Shown here one piece after another: positions 16,082 to 24,514 of a stretch of 64,000 bases of DNA. Source of the DNA: Comamonas sp. BIGb0152 (lineage in GTDB: Bacteria; Pseudomonadota; Gammaproteobacteria; Burkholderiales; Burkholderiaceae_C); the NCBI RefSeq assembly GCF_024809975.1, contig NZ_JANUDY010000001.1, positions 1 to 64,000 of the forward strand. Direction: 5' to 3'. A program made the translations under genes and the position numbers. Within the stretch, counting starts at the first letter, position 1, and each line of letters starts with the position of its first letter. Below the pieces are notes generated by a model, which was given only the letters and a program-made list of their open reading frames with translations, ran no database searches and had not been told where the DNA came from.

Positions 16082-18099
16082 TCTCCTGCCAGGGCCCGAA
16101 CCGGGTCCAGGCGCGCAGCCGTCTTGGCCGGCATATAACCAAAGACCAGACCGGTGACCACCGCGCAGGCAAAGGCACCGGCCATGGCCCGGATTGAAAA
16201 CACCACCGGCACGCCGGCCAACACCAGCACGGCGCCCACCAGCGCACCCACCACCAGCCCCACGGTGCCGCCCGACAGGGTCACCAGGCTGGCCTCGGTC
16301 AAAAACTGGCGCAGGATATCGCTCTGCCGCGCACCCACGGCCATGCGGATGCCAATCTCGCGCGTGCGCTCGCGCACCGTCATCAGCATCACATTCATCA
16401 CGCCAATGCCGCCCACCACCAGTGACACGGCAGCAATCAGCCCCAGCATCACCGCCATGCTCTGGCGCGTGGCCGCCTCGGCCTGGATGCGCGCGGCGGC
16501 ATTGCCAATGCCAAAGTCCTCGCGGCCGCCATGGCGCGCCAGCAGCACCCGGTGCATGGCGGCCTCGGCCTCGTTGACCACCTCGGAGGACATGGCCTCC
16601 ACCACCACATAATCCGGCTGGGTCTGCGCCTGGTAGACCCGCGCCCGGCCCGATTGGTAGGGGATGAAGACCATGTCGTCATAGTTCTGCGCGCCCGAGT
16701 CCGCACCGCGCTCGCTCATCACGCCAATCACCTCGAAGGCCGAGGTGCCAATGATCAGTTGCCGCCCCAGCGGGTTGGGGGTGTCGGGGAAGAAGTGCTG
16801 GTGCGCCTTGTGGCCCAGCACCACCAAGGGTGCCAGGTCGCGGTCCTCGGCCTCCGTGTAGTAGCGGCCCAGTTTGGGCTTCCAGTGGTGCACCAGCGGC
16901 ATCTCTTCGCTGGCGGCAAACACATAGATCTGCTTGTCGGCACTGCCGTAGCGCACGGTGATCGGGTCGCCAATCACCGGCATCACGCGCCGTATCTCGG
17001 GCAGCTCGCGCACGGCGGCCAGGTCTTCTTCGGTGATCTGGCCTGCGGGCCCACCGGTCGCAGGCGGCTTGCTGCCCATGTAGAGAATCGCCGTGCCCAT
17101 GGTGCCCATCTGCTCGACCACCTTGCGCCTTGCGCCCTCACCAATAGCCAGCATCACAATCACCGAGACCACGCCAATCACAATGCCCAGCAGGGTCAAA
17201 CTGGTGCGCACGCGGTTCAAGCGCATGCCCCGCCAGGCCGAGCGCGCGGCCTCCAGCAGCTCAGCCACCAGCGGCGCGGCCGAGGCACTGCCGCCTTGGG
17301 GCACCGGTGCCAGCTGGCCAGGCGCAGCTGTGGTCGCAGCACGCGGTGCAGCGGGCTGTGCCGTGCCGCCGCCATCGCGCGCACTGTCGCCCACAATGCG
17401 GCCGTCGCTGATCTCGATCACCCGCTCGGCCTGCGCGGCCACATCGCGGTCGTGCGTGATGAGGATGATGGTGTGGCCAGCGGCGGCCAGCTCGCGCAGC
17501 AGCACCATCACCTCGGCGCCGCTGTGCGAATCGAGCGCGCCCGTGGGCTCGTCGGCCAGGATGATCTGGCCGCCATTCATCAGCGCACGGGCAATCGACA
17601 CCCGCTGCTGCTGCCCGCCCGAGAGCTGGTTGGGCCGGTTGCCCAGGCGCTCGCCCAGGCCCAGGCGCTGCAGCAAGGCATGGGCGCGCTGCACCCGCGC
17701 GTCCTTGGGCAGGCCCGCGTAGATGGCCGGCATCTCCACGTTCTCACTGGCGCTTTCGCTGGCGATCAGGTGGTAGCCCTGGAAGACAAAGCCAAAGGCC
17801 TCGCGCCGCAGCCAGGCCAGCGCGTCCGAATCGAACTGCGCTACATCCTGGCCCTGGAAGTGGTAGCTACCGGCGCTGGGCCGGTCCAGGCAGCCGAGGA
17901 TGTTCATCAAGGTGGACTTGCCCGAGCCCGAGCTGCCCACCACGGCCACAAATTCGCCGGCGTAGATGTCCAGGTCAATGCCATGCAGCACGGTCACCAG
18001 GGGCTGGCCGCTGGCCGGGTCGCCATAGTGTTTGCGGATGCCCCGCAGTGCGATCAGTGGCGGGCTTGGTTCAGCCGGGCCGCTCACCATTGCAGCCAC
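16078..18099 (-). CDS. MacB/PvdT-like ABC exporter, fused ATPase and permease
   Basis: The protein has 673 residues, typical for MacB. Residues 1 to about 235 are the ATPase: Walker A GSSGSGKST, signature LSGGQQQR, Walker B IILADEPTGALDSHSG. A Pro/Ala linker leads to the permease with the MacB fold: a first membrane helix (SLTLLGIVIGVVSVIVMLA), a large periplasmic domain, and three C-terminal helices with RTREIGIRMAVGARQSDILR. Pumps of this type move macrolides, peptides or siderophores from the periplasm through the outer-membrane factor. The gene overlaps the adaptor gene upstream and the channel gene downstream. Context beside siderophore receptors favours siderophore recycling over drug export. 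Confidence 0.93.
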   Translation of the reverse strand: MAAMVSGPAEPSPPLIALRGIRKHYGDPASGQPLVTVLHGIDLDIYAGEFVAVVGSSGSGKSTLMNILGCLDRPSAGSYHFQGQDVAQFDSDALAWLRREAFGFVFQGYHLIASESASENVEMPAIYAGLPKDARVQRAHALLQRLGLGERLGNRPNQLSGGQQQRVSIARALMNGGQIILADEPTGALDSHSGAEVMVLLRELAAAGHTIILITHDRDVAAQAERVIEISDGRIVGDSARDGGGTAQPAAPRAATTAAPGQLAPVPQGGSASAAPLVAELLEAARSAWRGMRLNRVRTSLTLLGIVIGVVSVIVMLAIGEGARRKVVEQMGTMGTAILYMGSKPPATGGPAGQITEEDLAAVRELPEIRRVMPVIGDPITVRYGSADKQIYVFAASEEMPLVHHWKPKLGRYYTEAEDRDLAPLVVLGHKAHQHFFPDTPNPLGRQLIIGTSAFEVIGVMSERGADSGAQNYDDMVFIPYQSGRARVYQAQTQPDYVVVEAMSSEVVNEAEAAMHRVLLARHGGREDFGIGNAAARIQAEAATRQSMAVMLGLIAAVSLVVGGIGVMNVMLMTVRERTREIGIRMAVGARQSDILRQFLTEASLVTLSGGTVGLVVGALVGAVLVLAGVPVVFSIRAMAGAFACAVVTGLVFGYMPAKTAARLDPVRALAGE

Positions 18100-19262
18100 C
18101 TGGGGCCGCGCTCCAGCGGGGTCTCGCCGATGACGACCTTCTCCCCTTCGGCCAGGCCTTCCAGCACCTCCACCTGGTGGCGGCTGCGTATGCCTAGCCT
18201 CACCTTGCGGGTCTGCGGTTGGCCGCCCGCATCCAGCACGCGGGCCACATGCGCGCCGTCGCCGGCCTTGTCCTCTTCTACCGCTGTCAGCGCCACCGTC
18301 AGCGCCTGGCTGGCACTGGCGCTGACAAACACCACCTGCGCCGTCATCTGCGGCATCAGCTCGGCGTCGTCGTTGTCCACATCAAACAGCACGGTGTAGG
18401 CCACGGCCTTGGTAGCGGCCGCCGGGGCCTGCCCGCTGCTGGCCGGCTGGGCCGGGTTGGCGGCAGGTGCGGGCAGCACTTGGCGTACCTGGCCCTTCCA
18501 GCGCCGGGGCTTGGTCTGGCCGGCGCCCCCCAAGGTGGTGAAGTACACCGCCATGCCCTCCTTGACCCGGCGCACATCGGCCTCGGACACCTCGGTCCAG
18601 ACCGTCATCGCCGACAGATCGGCAATGCGCAGAATATTGGGCGTCTGGTAGGTGGCATTCAAGGTCTGGCCCGCACGCGCCTCGACCGACACCACGGTGC
18701 CCGCCATCGGCGCATAGATGCGGGTGTAGCCCAGGCGCGCCTCATCGGCTTGCAGCGATGCCTGGGTCTGGCTGATCTGGGCCTTGAGGTGGTCCATGCG
18801 CGCCACGGCCATCGCCAGGTTGGCCTGCGCCGTTTGCAGGTCTTCCTCGCGCGTGGCCTCGTGCGCGCTCAGCTGCTGCTGGCGCTGCAGCTGCTGGCCC
18901 GCCAGCCGGTGCTGGGCCTGCTGCTCGGCCAGCTGGGCCCGCAGGCCCGCCAACGATGCACGGCCGGCATCCACGGTGGCCCGTTGCACGCTGGGGTCAA
19001 TCTCCACCAGCAAATCGCCCTTGGCCACCTGGGCACCGGGCTCCACCCGCAGCTTCAGGATCTGGCCCGACACCTGGGCGCCCACATCCACATAGCTGCG
19101 CGGCTGCAAGGTGCCAATGGCCGTCACCGTGGCCTCGATATCGTGGCGCGCCACCGGCTCGCTCTGGTAGGCCATGGCCGGGCGGCCCGACCACCACAGC
19201 ACCGCCGCTGCCACCACCGCCGCCACAGCGACCGCTGCCACTCCCACACGCGAGGCCTTCAT
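18084..19262 (-). CDS. MacA/PvdR-like periplasmic adaptor protein
   Basis: The protein has 392 residues from the ATG at 19262, preceded by GGGGGAA. A single N-terminal membrane helix (GVAAVAVAAVVAAAVLWW) anchors it. Then come the split lipoyl domain (GTLQPRSYVDVGAQVSGQI and GYTRIYAPMAGTVVSVEAR), a coiled-coil hairpin rich in Gln (LAEQQAQHRLAGQQLQRQQQ) and a beta-barrel domain. A 20-residue Ala/Pro/Ser insertion occurs in the barrel region near LPAPAANPAQPASSGQAPAA. It links the MacB-like pump to the NodT-like channel. It is 94 bp downstream of the DUF3325 gene on the same strand, so cotranscription with the iron genes is plausible. Confidence 0.92.
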   Translation of the reverse strand: MKASRVGVAAVAVAAVVAAAVLWWSGRPAMAYQSEPVARHDIEATVTAIGTLQPRSYVDVGAQVSGQILKLRVEPGAQVAKGDLLVEIDPSVQRATVDAGRASLAGLRAQLAEQQAQHRLAGQQLQRQQQLSAHEATREEDLQTAQANLAMAVARMDHLKAQISQTQASLQADEARLGYTRIYAPMAGTVVSVEARAGQTLNATYQTPNILRIADLSAMTVWTEVSEADVRRVKEGMAVYFTTLGGAGQTKPRRWKGQVRQVLPAPAANPAQPASSGQAPAAATKAVAYTVLFDVDNDDAELMPQMTAQVVFVSASASQALTVALTAVEEDKAGDGAHVARVLDAGGQPQTRKVRLGIRSRHQVEVLEGLAEGEKVVIGETPLERGPRWLQW

Positions 19263-19356
19263 GAGCGTTCCCCCGCGGCCACGTCCACCCACTGCTTGTG
19301 CACACCCGTCATTGCTTCCCCCACCATAGCGCCCTCACTTATTCGTTAGCAGGCCA

Positions 19357-19707
19357 TCAGGCCCACCGCCACATCAAACCCAACAAGGCCAGCGGCGCCA
19401 GCGCAGCCGCTGCACGCGCCGCCCAGCGCGGCGCAGCCGCAATCCACAACACGGCGACCAAGGCCCCGGCCGATATCCAGCCCAGCCAGGCGACCACCCC
19501 CACGGTGGCACCCCAGCCGCCCACGCTGGGCAGCAGGGCGGCTGCCAACAGCGCCGCGCCCAGCAGGCGCAGCAGCCTGCTGCGCCGTCGCGGTATTGCA
19601 CGCTCACCCGTCAACTGCTCATGGTGGCGTTCCATGGCAAAAGCCAGCGCCGTCATCCCGGCAAAAGCCAGAGCCAGCGCATACCACGATGCTTGCCAAC
19701 TGCTCAT
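19357..19707 (-). CDS. DUF3325 family membrane protein
   Basis: The protein has 116 residues with three hydrophobic segments (ALALAFAGMTALAFAM, LLGAALLAAALLPSVGG, WLGWISAGALVAVLWIA). It begins MSSWQASWYALALAFAGM and has MERHHEQLTG after the first helix, features I associate with DUF3325 proteins, which travel with PepSY and DUF3649 genes next to siderophore receptors. The start overlaps the PepSY stop as ATGA. Probably an inner-membrane partner of the PepSY protein in handling ferrisiderophore; the function is not established. Confidence 0.8.
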   Translation of the reverse strand: MSSWQASWYALALAFAGMTALAFAMERHHEQLTGERAIPRRRSRLLRLLGAALLAAALLPSVGGWGATVGVVAWLGWISAGALVAVLWIAAAPRWAARAAAALAPLALLGLMWRWA

Positions 19708-21401
19708 GCGCCCACCTGTACGTTGTTGGTTGACGATGCTGCCTTGTCGGCCACCAAGGCGCGGCGCCGCCACAGCACACGGCAGGCCCAGGCAGCGGCC
19801 AGGCCAAAGGCCCAGGCGCCCAGCTCCACGCCAGCGCTTTCCCAGTCGCCGCGCAGCAGCTGCGCGGGCCAGTGGTCGCCCACGGTCACGGCATTGAGCA
19901 CCGGCAGCAGCAGGCACAGCGCGGCCAGCAGCGCCATCTGCTCCAGCCAGGCCTTGGCGGGAGCACGCAGCAGGCCATGCAGCAAGGCGGCAAACCACAG
20001 GCCAAAGAAAACGCCCAGCTCCCACTCCACCCGATGTGCGATGCCCAGCGGCACCAAACGGTTGGCCCAAAAGTAGCCCATGCAGGCGACGCCCAGGCCG
20101 GCAATGGCCGCCACGTTCAGCCCCTCGATCAAGCGGTAGACGGCAGCGGTGGCGCTGCCAAACTCGCCCAGGTGTTTGCTGCGGCGCTTGACGACAAACA
20201 AGATGGCGCCGGTGGCCATCATGGCGGTGCCGGCCAGCCCGCAGAGAAAGTAGACCCACTTCATCGGCCAGCCGCCAAACTTGACCATGTGCAGCCCGCC
20301 CATCACCGATTGGGCGAGCGACGCACCACCGCCCTCGGCCTGGCCGGGCATGCGCAGCTGCAGCAGCTCGCCGCTGGCAGCCGAGAACATGGCCATGCCG
20401 GTGTTGGGGCTCAGGCGCTTGTTGGCATCGGCATCGCTGTTCCAGCCATAGATGCCAACGCGGGCCGCCGCATCGCCGGGGTGGTCCACCACCACCGCAC
20501 GCACGGGCTGGCCCATCAGCGCCTGGCCGCGCGCGGCAAAGGGCTCCAGATCGGGCACCGCCATGGCCTGGCCGGAGCGCGGAGGTTTGCCCGGATCGCC
20601 CAGCTCGGCGGCATAGGTCTGGCGCGCGGCAGGCTCCATGCCGTACTGGCTCCAGATGCCCGCCGGCATAAAGCTCATCGCCGATATCGCAATGCCGGTA
20701 TAGGCAATCATCAGCTGGAACGGCAGGGTCAATACCGCCACGGCATTGTGCGCATCCAGCCAGCTGCGCTGGCCCTTGCGCGCGCGGAAGGTGAAAAAGT
20801 CCTGAAATATCCGCTTGTGCGTGATCACGCCACTGATCAGCGCCACCAGCATGGCCATGCCGGCAACACCCACCACCCACAGCCCTGCCTGGCCCGCATG
20901 CAGCTGGTAGTGGAAGTCGACAAAATGGTTTCCGCCTTCGGTGGCACGGCCCACGCCGTGGTGGTCAGCAGCCATGGGCTCGCCGGTGGCGGTGTCCAGC
21001 TCGGCATCGGCGTACTCGCGCTGTTTGTCGAACCAGAACACCTTCAGCTCGCCGCCGCCCTTGGCATCGGTGGGCCAGATCTCCCACATCTCGGCGCCCT
21101 GGTGGTATTTCTCCATAAAGGCCGCGCCCCAAGCCAAGCGCTGGCCCCGGCTGGACGCCTGGCCAGTGGCCTGCGCAGCTGCTTGCGCCGCCTCCTGGGC
21201 CGCTTCTTCGGCATGGTGCTCGGGCGTCATCCAGTGGCTGATAGCCTCCTGGAACACCGCCAAGGTGCCCGTCAAAAACACCGCATACAGCAGCCAGGAG
21301 AACCACAGCCCGCACCAGGTGTGCAGCCAGGCCTGCGCCTGGCGCAAACCGCCACGGCCCGCGCCGCTGCCCGGCCTTTTATCGATTGCTGTCGTGCCCA
21401 T
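19704..21401 (-). CDS. PepSY-associated membrane protein, probable ferrisiderophore reductase
   Basis: The protein has 565 residues from the ATG at 21401, which follows the DUF3649 stop by one base (TGACATG). The first helix (WLHTWCGLWFSWLLYAVFL) is the typical PepSY-TM start, followed by a His-bearing TPEHHAEE loop, an Ala-rich segment and several later helices (VVGVAGMAMLVALISGVITH, VYFLCGLAGTAMMATGAILF). HAKR-type His residues in membrane segments could bind heme. Homologs such as FpvG reduce iron in ferripyoverdine in the periplasmic face of the inner membrane. It is the central gene of DUF3649-PepSY-DUF3325. Confidence 0.85.
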   Translation of the reverse strand: MGTTAIDKRPGSGAGRGGLRQAQAWLHTWCGLWFSWLLYAVFLTGTLAVFQEAISHWMTPEHHAEEAAQEAAQAAAQATGQASSRGQRLAWGAAFMEKYHQGAEMWEIWPTDAKGGGELKVFWFDKQREYADAELDTATGEPMAADHHGVGRATEGGNHFVDFHYQLHAGQAGLWVVGVAGMAMLVALISGVITHKRIFQDFFTFRARKGQRSWLDAHNAVAVLTLPFQLMIAYTGIAISAMSFMPAGIWSQYGMEPAARQTYAAELGDPGKPPRSGQAMAVPDLEPFAARGQALMGQPVRAVVVDHPGDAAARVGIYGWNSDADANKRLSPNTGMAMFSAASGELLQLRMPGQAEGGGASLAQSVMGGLHMVKFGGWPMKWVYFLCGLAGTAMMATGAILFVVKRRSKHLGEFGSATAAVYRLIEGLNVAAIAGLGVACMGYFWANRLVPLGIAHRVEWELGVFFGLWFAALLHGLLRAPAKAWLEQMALLAALCLLLPVLNAVTVGDHWPAQLLRGDWESAGVELGAWAFGLAAAWACRVLWRRRALVADKAASSTNNVQVGA

Positions 21402-21402
21402 G

Positions 21403-21720
21403 TCAGTGCCCCAGCAGTGCCGCGCCCGCTGCCAGCAGCAGCGTGGGCAGCGCAATGCCCAGCCAGACCTTGCCCGGCGAGACGGGTGCAAACGCCCACA
21501 CTGCCGCCAGCGCATGCAGCGCAAAGCTCCACTGCATGCCGGCCAGCACGGCCTCGGCACGGGCAGCAGGCAGCACAGCGGCCAAAAAGACAGCCAAGGC
21601 GCTCGCCAGCAGGTAACCGCCCACAACGGCGGCCAGCAAGCGGCTTAAAACAGACAGGCCCGGGTGGGCAGTAGGTAAAGGATTCATGGACAGTGGCATC
21701 GTGGTGGTGCTAGGGCTCAT
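21403..21720 (-). CDS. DUF3649 family membrane protein
   Basis: The protein has 105 residues from the ATG at 21720, preceded by AGAAGAAT; alternative ATGs lie at 21699 and 21687. It has three hydrophobic segments (VLSRLLAAVVGGYLLASALA, FALHALAAVWAFAPV, VWLGIALPTLLLAAGAALLG), matching DUF3649 proteins that sit upstream of PepSY reductases in iron loci. It is separated by one base from the PepSY gene, so the two are translated together. Likely part of the inner-membrane iron-release apparatus. Confidence 0.8.
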   Translation of the reverse strand: MSPSTTTMPLSMNPLPTAHPGLSVLSRLLAAVVGGYLLASALAVFLAAVLPAARAEAVLAGMQWSFALHALAAVWAFAPVSPGKVWLGIALPTLLLAAGAALLGH

Positions 21721-21809
21721 AACAATTCTTCTGTGGCTAGCGGCGCTTTCAGGGCCCCTCCCCTTACATGACAAACGAGACGCGAAAAAGGGCCATCTGG
21801 TTTGTAAGC

Positions 21810-21862
21810 ACCTGTCGGGAGCCCTCCCCGCGCCGGTGGCGCCGGCGGGGCTCCCGACAGGT
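21810..21862. repeat. Large perfect inverted repeat between receptor and DUF3649 genes
   Basis: ACCTGTCGGGAGCCC and GGGCTCCCGACAGGT are perfect 15-bp arms with a 23-base GC-rich centre that folds further. There is no T-run on either side, so it is not a standard terminator. On the minus-strand transcript it falls between the receptor and the PepSY group and may stabilise the receptor mRNA or reduce read-through. Confidence 0.85.
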
Positions 21863-21890
21863 TGTGTCTCGCACCAGCGGCTTCGCTGGT

Positions 21891-24377
21891 TTAGAAAGTC
21901 CCCCGCAAAGTGAGCATCGCGCTGCGCGGGCTGCCGTAGTAGTTGCTGCCGCTCGCGTAACCCACCGACTGGTAGTAGGTCTTGTCGAACAGGTTGTTGA
22001 CGTTCAGGGTCACGGTCCAACGCGGGTCGACTTTGTACTGCAGCATGGCATTCCACACTGCGTAGCCGCCCTGGCTGAATGCATAGCTGCGCACCGGGTT
22101 CCAGTCCGCGTCGTACAAGCTGTCCTTCACATAGTGCTTGCTCTGGATGTGGGCGCTCGCCCCCACACGCCAGGCAGACAGCTCGCCGGGCAAGGTGTAG
22201 GCCGTGCTCAGCTTGAGCAAATGGCGCGGCGTGATGCTGCTGAACGGCGCGCCTTCGGTTTGGTCGCGGGTGGAGACATAGGTGTAGCCCGCAGAAGTCT
22301 GCCAGCCCGGGCGCAGCTCGCCGCCCACCTCGACATCAAAGCCCCGGCTGGTGACCCGGCCCTGCGGCAGGTAGCAGCAGTTGCCCGACCACTCTTCGTG
22401 GTTGTTGGGGTAGCGCGTATCGACCACGGCCGTGCCGGTGCGCTCCACATTGAAGAGGCTGAAGGTGGCATTGAGCTTGCCCTCCATCAGCTCGCCCTTG
22501 AGGCCTGCCTCATAGCTTTTGCCCTTGACGGGCGCCAGCGAGTCGCCCGGCGGCGGGCCGGCTTTGGACAGCGCCTGCGGCTTGAGAATGGACGAGTAGC
22601 TGACATAGGCAGACCACTGGCCATTGAGGTCATAGATCAGCCCGCCATAGGGGCTGAACTTGGCTGGCTCGCTAAACCGGCTGCCTGATGCCAACTCCCA
22701 ATTGCCGCTCGTATCCAGCGACTCGTAGATCTGGTTGAACTTGTACTTGGCATAGCGCCCGCCCAGGATGACATGCAGCCGGTCCGTGGGGTGCAGGCGC
22801 AGCACGCCGTAGCCACCCATCTGCTTTTGGCCCCAGGGGTTGTAGCGGCGCGAGACGGGGCCGGCCGCTGATGGCTGCCAGCTGCCGGGGTTGAACACAT
22901 CGATGGGCACGACACCCGAGGGGTCGCTGGAGTAGCCCACATTCCAGAAGCTCTCAACGCTTTGGCGGTCCACGCCCAGCACCAGTTCATGCGTACGGCC
23001 CAGCAGCGAGAAATTGCCCGACAGGCTGGCATCGGCCACCGTCTGGGTGTTCTGGTACACGTAGTGGCCGCCGCCGTTCCAGGTCACGCCAGTGCCGGTA
23101 TCACGGTCCAGCGCACCATAGCCAAAGGCCGTGGTGCCGTCATAGTCCGAGGTGCTGCGCGTCACATTCAGCTTGGCGCGCCAGTTCTGGTTCAGCCGGT
23201 GCTCCAGCGCGGCAAACAGCTCGTCCTTCTTGGTGTGGCCCCTGGCCCAGGGCTGGGTCAAGCTGGTGTTGCGCGGCAGGCCGATGTCGCTGCCATCGTT
23301 GTAGCGCGGCACATCGCCCCCGCCCTCTCCGCGCGTGCGGGTGTTGGCGCGGCTCATGCCGGCGGTCAGCAAAGTGTCGGGCGTCAGATCGGCCTCGATG
23401 ATGCCGTAGAACTGCGGCGAGCGCTTGTGCTTGATGTCGATGTAGGAATCACTGTCGATATAGGACAGCACCGCGCGGCCACGGACCCGGCCTTCCAGCG
23501 CCAGCGGGCCGGTCACATCGAGCATGCTGCGGTAGTTGTTCCAGCTGCCCAGCGATTGCTGCACCGTGATGCGCGGCTGTGCCAAAGGCTTTTTGCGCAC
23601 CACATTGATGATGCCGCCCGGATCACCCACACCGCCGAGCAGACCCGATGCACCGCGCATCACCTCGACCCGGTCGTAGAAGTCCAGATTCTGGGTGGCA
23701 CTGTAGGTATAGCTGGCAATGTTCAGCGGCGCGCCGCCATCCACCTGCATGCTGTCGATCTGGAAACCGCGCGAGAAAAAATTGGTGGACTCGAAATTGG
23801 TCTGTGATGTGGTGATGCCCGGCGTCGCGGCCAGCGCATCGCGCACTTCGACCAGGCGGCGGTCATCGAGCTGGGCACGCGTGACCACCGACACCGATTG
23901 CGGAATCTCGCGGAACGCCAGGTCCGACTTGGACGCGATGCTGGTCACCCGGCTGGTGTAGGAGCCCGTGTCCTCGGTGGTGCCATCCATCGCGCGGCGG
24001 GCCTGCACGCGCACCTCGGCCAAGGTGCTTTCGCGCGTGGGCGCCGTCTCTACCGTCAAGGTGCCATCCTGCATGCGGCCATGCAGGCCGCTGTTTTTGA
24101 GCAGCGCATCCAGCGCCTCGCGCAGCGGCAGCCGGCCATGCAGCGCAGGGGCCTGGCGGCCGGCGGCCAGCTCGGGGGCAAACACCAGTTGCAGGCCCGC
24201 CTGGCGGGCAAACTGGTCCAGCGCGGCGGCCAGCGGTTGGGCGGCCATGTCAAAGCGCTGGGTCTGGGCGGGGGCGCCCGTTTGCGCCTGCGCGCTCTGC
24301 AGCGGCAGCGCCAGGCCCAGCAAGAGCGCAGCATGGGCCAGCGGCGAGCGCCGGGCACGGAAAAGCAATGAATGCAT
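21891..24377 (-). CDS. TonB-dependent siderophore receptor with signalling domain
   Basis: The protein has 828 residues from the ATG at 24377, with AAGGACG upstream and a signal peptide ending near LQSAQAQ. An STN signalling domain follows (about residues 40-120: FDMAAQPLAAALDQFARQAG, LPLREALDALLKNSG), then a TonB-box-like TLAEVRVQA, a plug (REIPQSVSVVTRAQLDDRR) and the barrel ending in LTLRGTF. The STN domain marks a receptor that signals to an anti-sigma protein when ferrisiderophore binds. The hybrid sigma/anti-sigma gene lies just upstream, so that is its expected partner. Substrate class FpvA/ferrioxamine-like; not resolved further. Confidence 0.9.
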   Translation of the reverse strand: MHSLLFRARRSPLAHAALLLGLALPLQSAQAQTGAPAQTQRFDMAAQPLAAALDQFARQAGLQLVFAPELAAGRQAPALHGRLPLREALDALLKNSGLHGRMQDGTLTVETAPTRESTLAEVRVQARRAMDGTTEDTGSYTSRVTSIASKSDLAFREIPQSVSVVTRAQLDDRRLVEVRDALAATPGITTSQTNFESTNFFSRGFQIDSMQVDGGAPLNIASYTYSATQNLDFYDRVEVMRGASGLLGGVGDPGGIINVVRKKPLAQPRITVQQSLGSWNNYRSMLDVTGPLALEGRVRGRAVLSYIDSDSYIDIKHKRSPQFYGIIEADLTPDTLLTAGMSRANTRTRGEGGGDVPRYNDGSDIGLPRNTSLTQPWARGHTKKDELFAALEHRLNQNWRAKLNVTRSTSDYDGTTAFGYGALDRDTGTGVTWNGGGHYVYQNTQTVADASLSGNFSLLGRTHELVLGVDRQSVESFWNVGYSSDPSGVVPIDVFNPGSWQPSAAGPVSRRYNPWGQKQMGGYGVLRLHPTDRLHVILGGRYAKYKFNQIYESLDTSGNWELASGSRFSEPAKFSPYGGLIYDLNGQWSAYVSYSSILKPQALSKAGPPPGDSLAPVKGKSYEAGLKGELMEGKLNATFSLFNVERTGTAVVDTRYPNNHEEWSGNCCYLPQGRVTSRGFDVEVGGELRPGWQTSAGYTYVSTRDQTEGAPFSSITPRHLLKLSTAYTLPGELSAWRVGASAHIQSKHYVKDSLYDADWNPVRSYAFSQGGYAVWNAMLQYKVDPRWTVTLNVNNLFDKTYYQSVGYASGSNYYGSPRSAMLTLRGTF

Positions 24378-24514
24378 GAAAATCGTCCTTGTGATGAGGG
24401 GGTGAAAGCAAAGGCTCACCACAAGGACGACTGGGCCCGAAAGTTCCTGAAAAATAAGGGGATCGCGGCTGCCGCAGCCCGCGTAGTGCAGTGCCATAGG
24501 TCCGCCCTGCACCA

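Noticed and set aside
14645-19262. Macrolide-resistance MacAB-TolC pump
   Set aside because: The sequences fit the family, but the position behind the siderophore receptor and PepSY genes makes siderophore recycling more likely. Drug export is not excluded.
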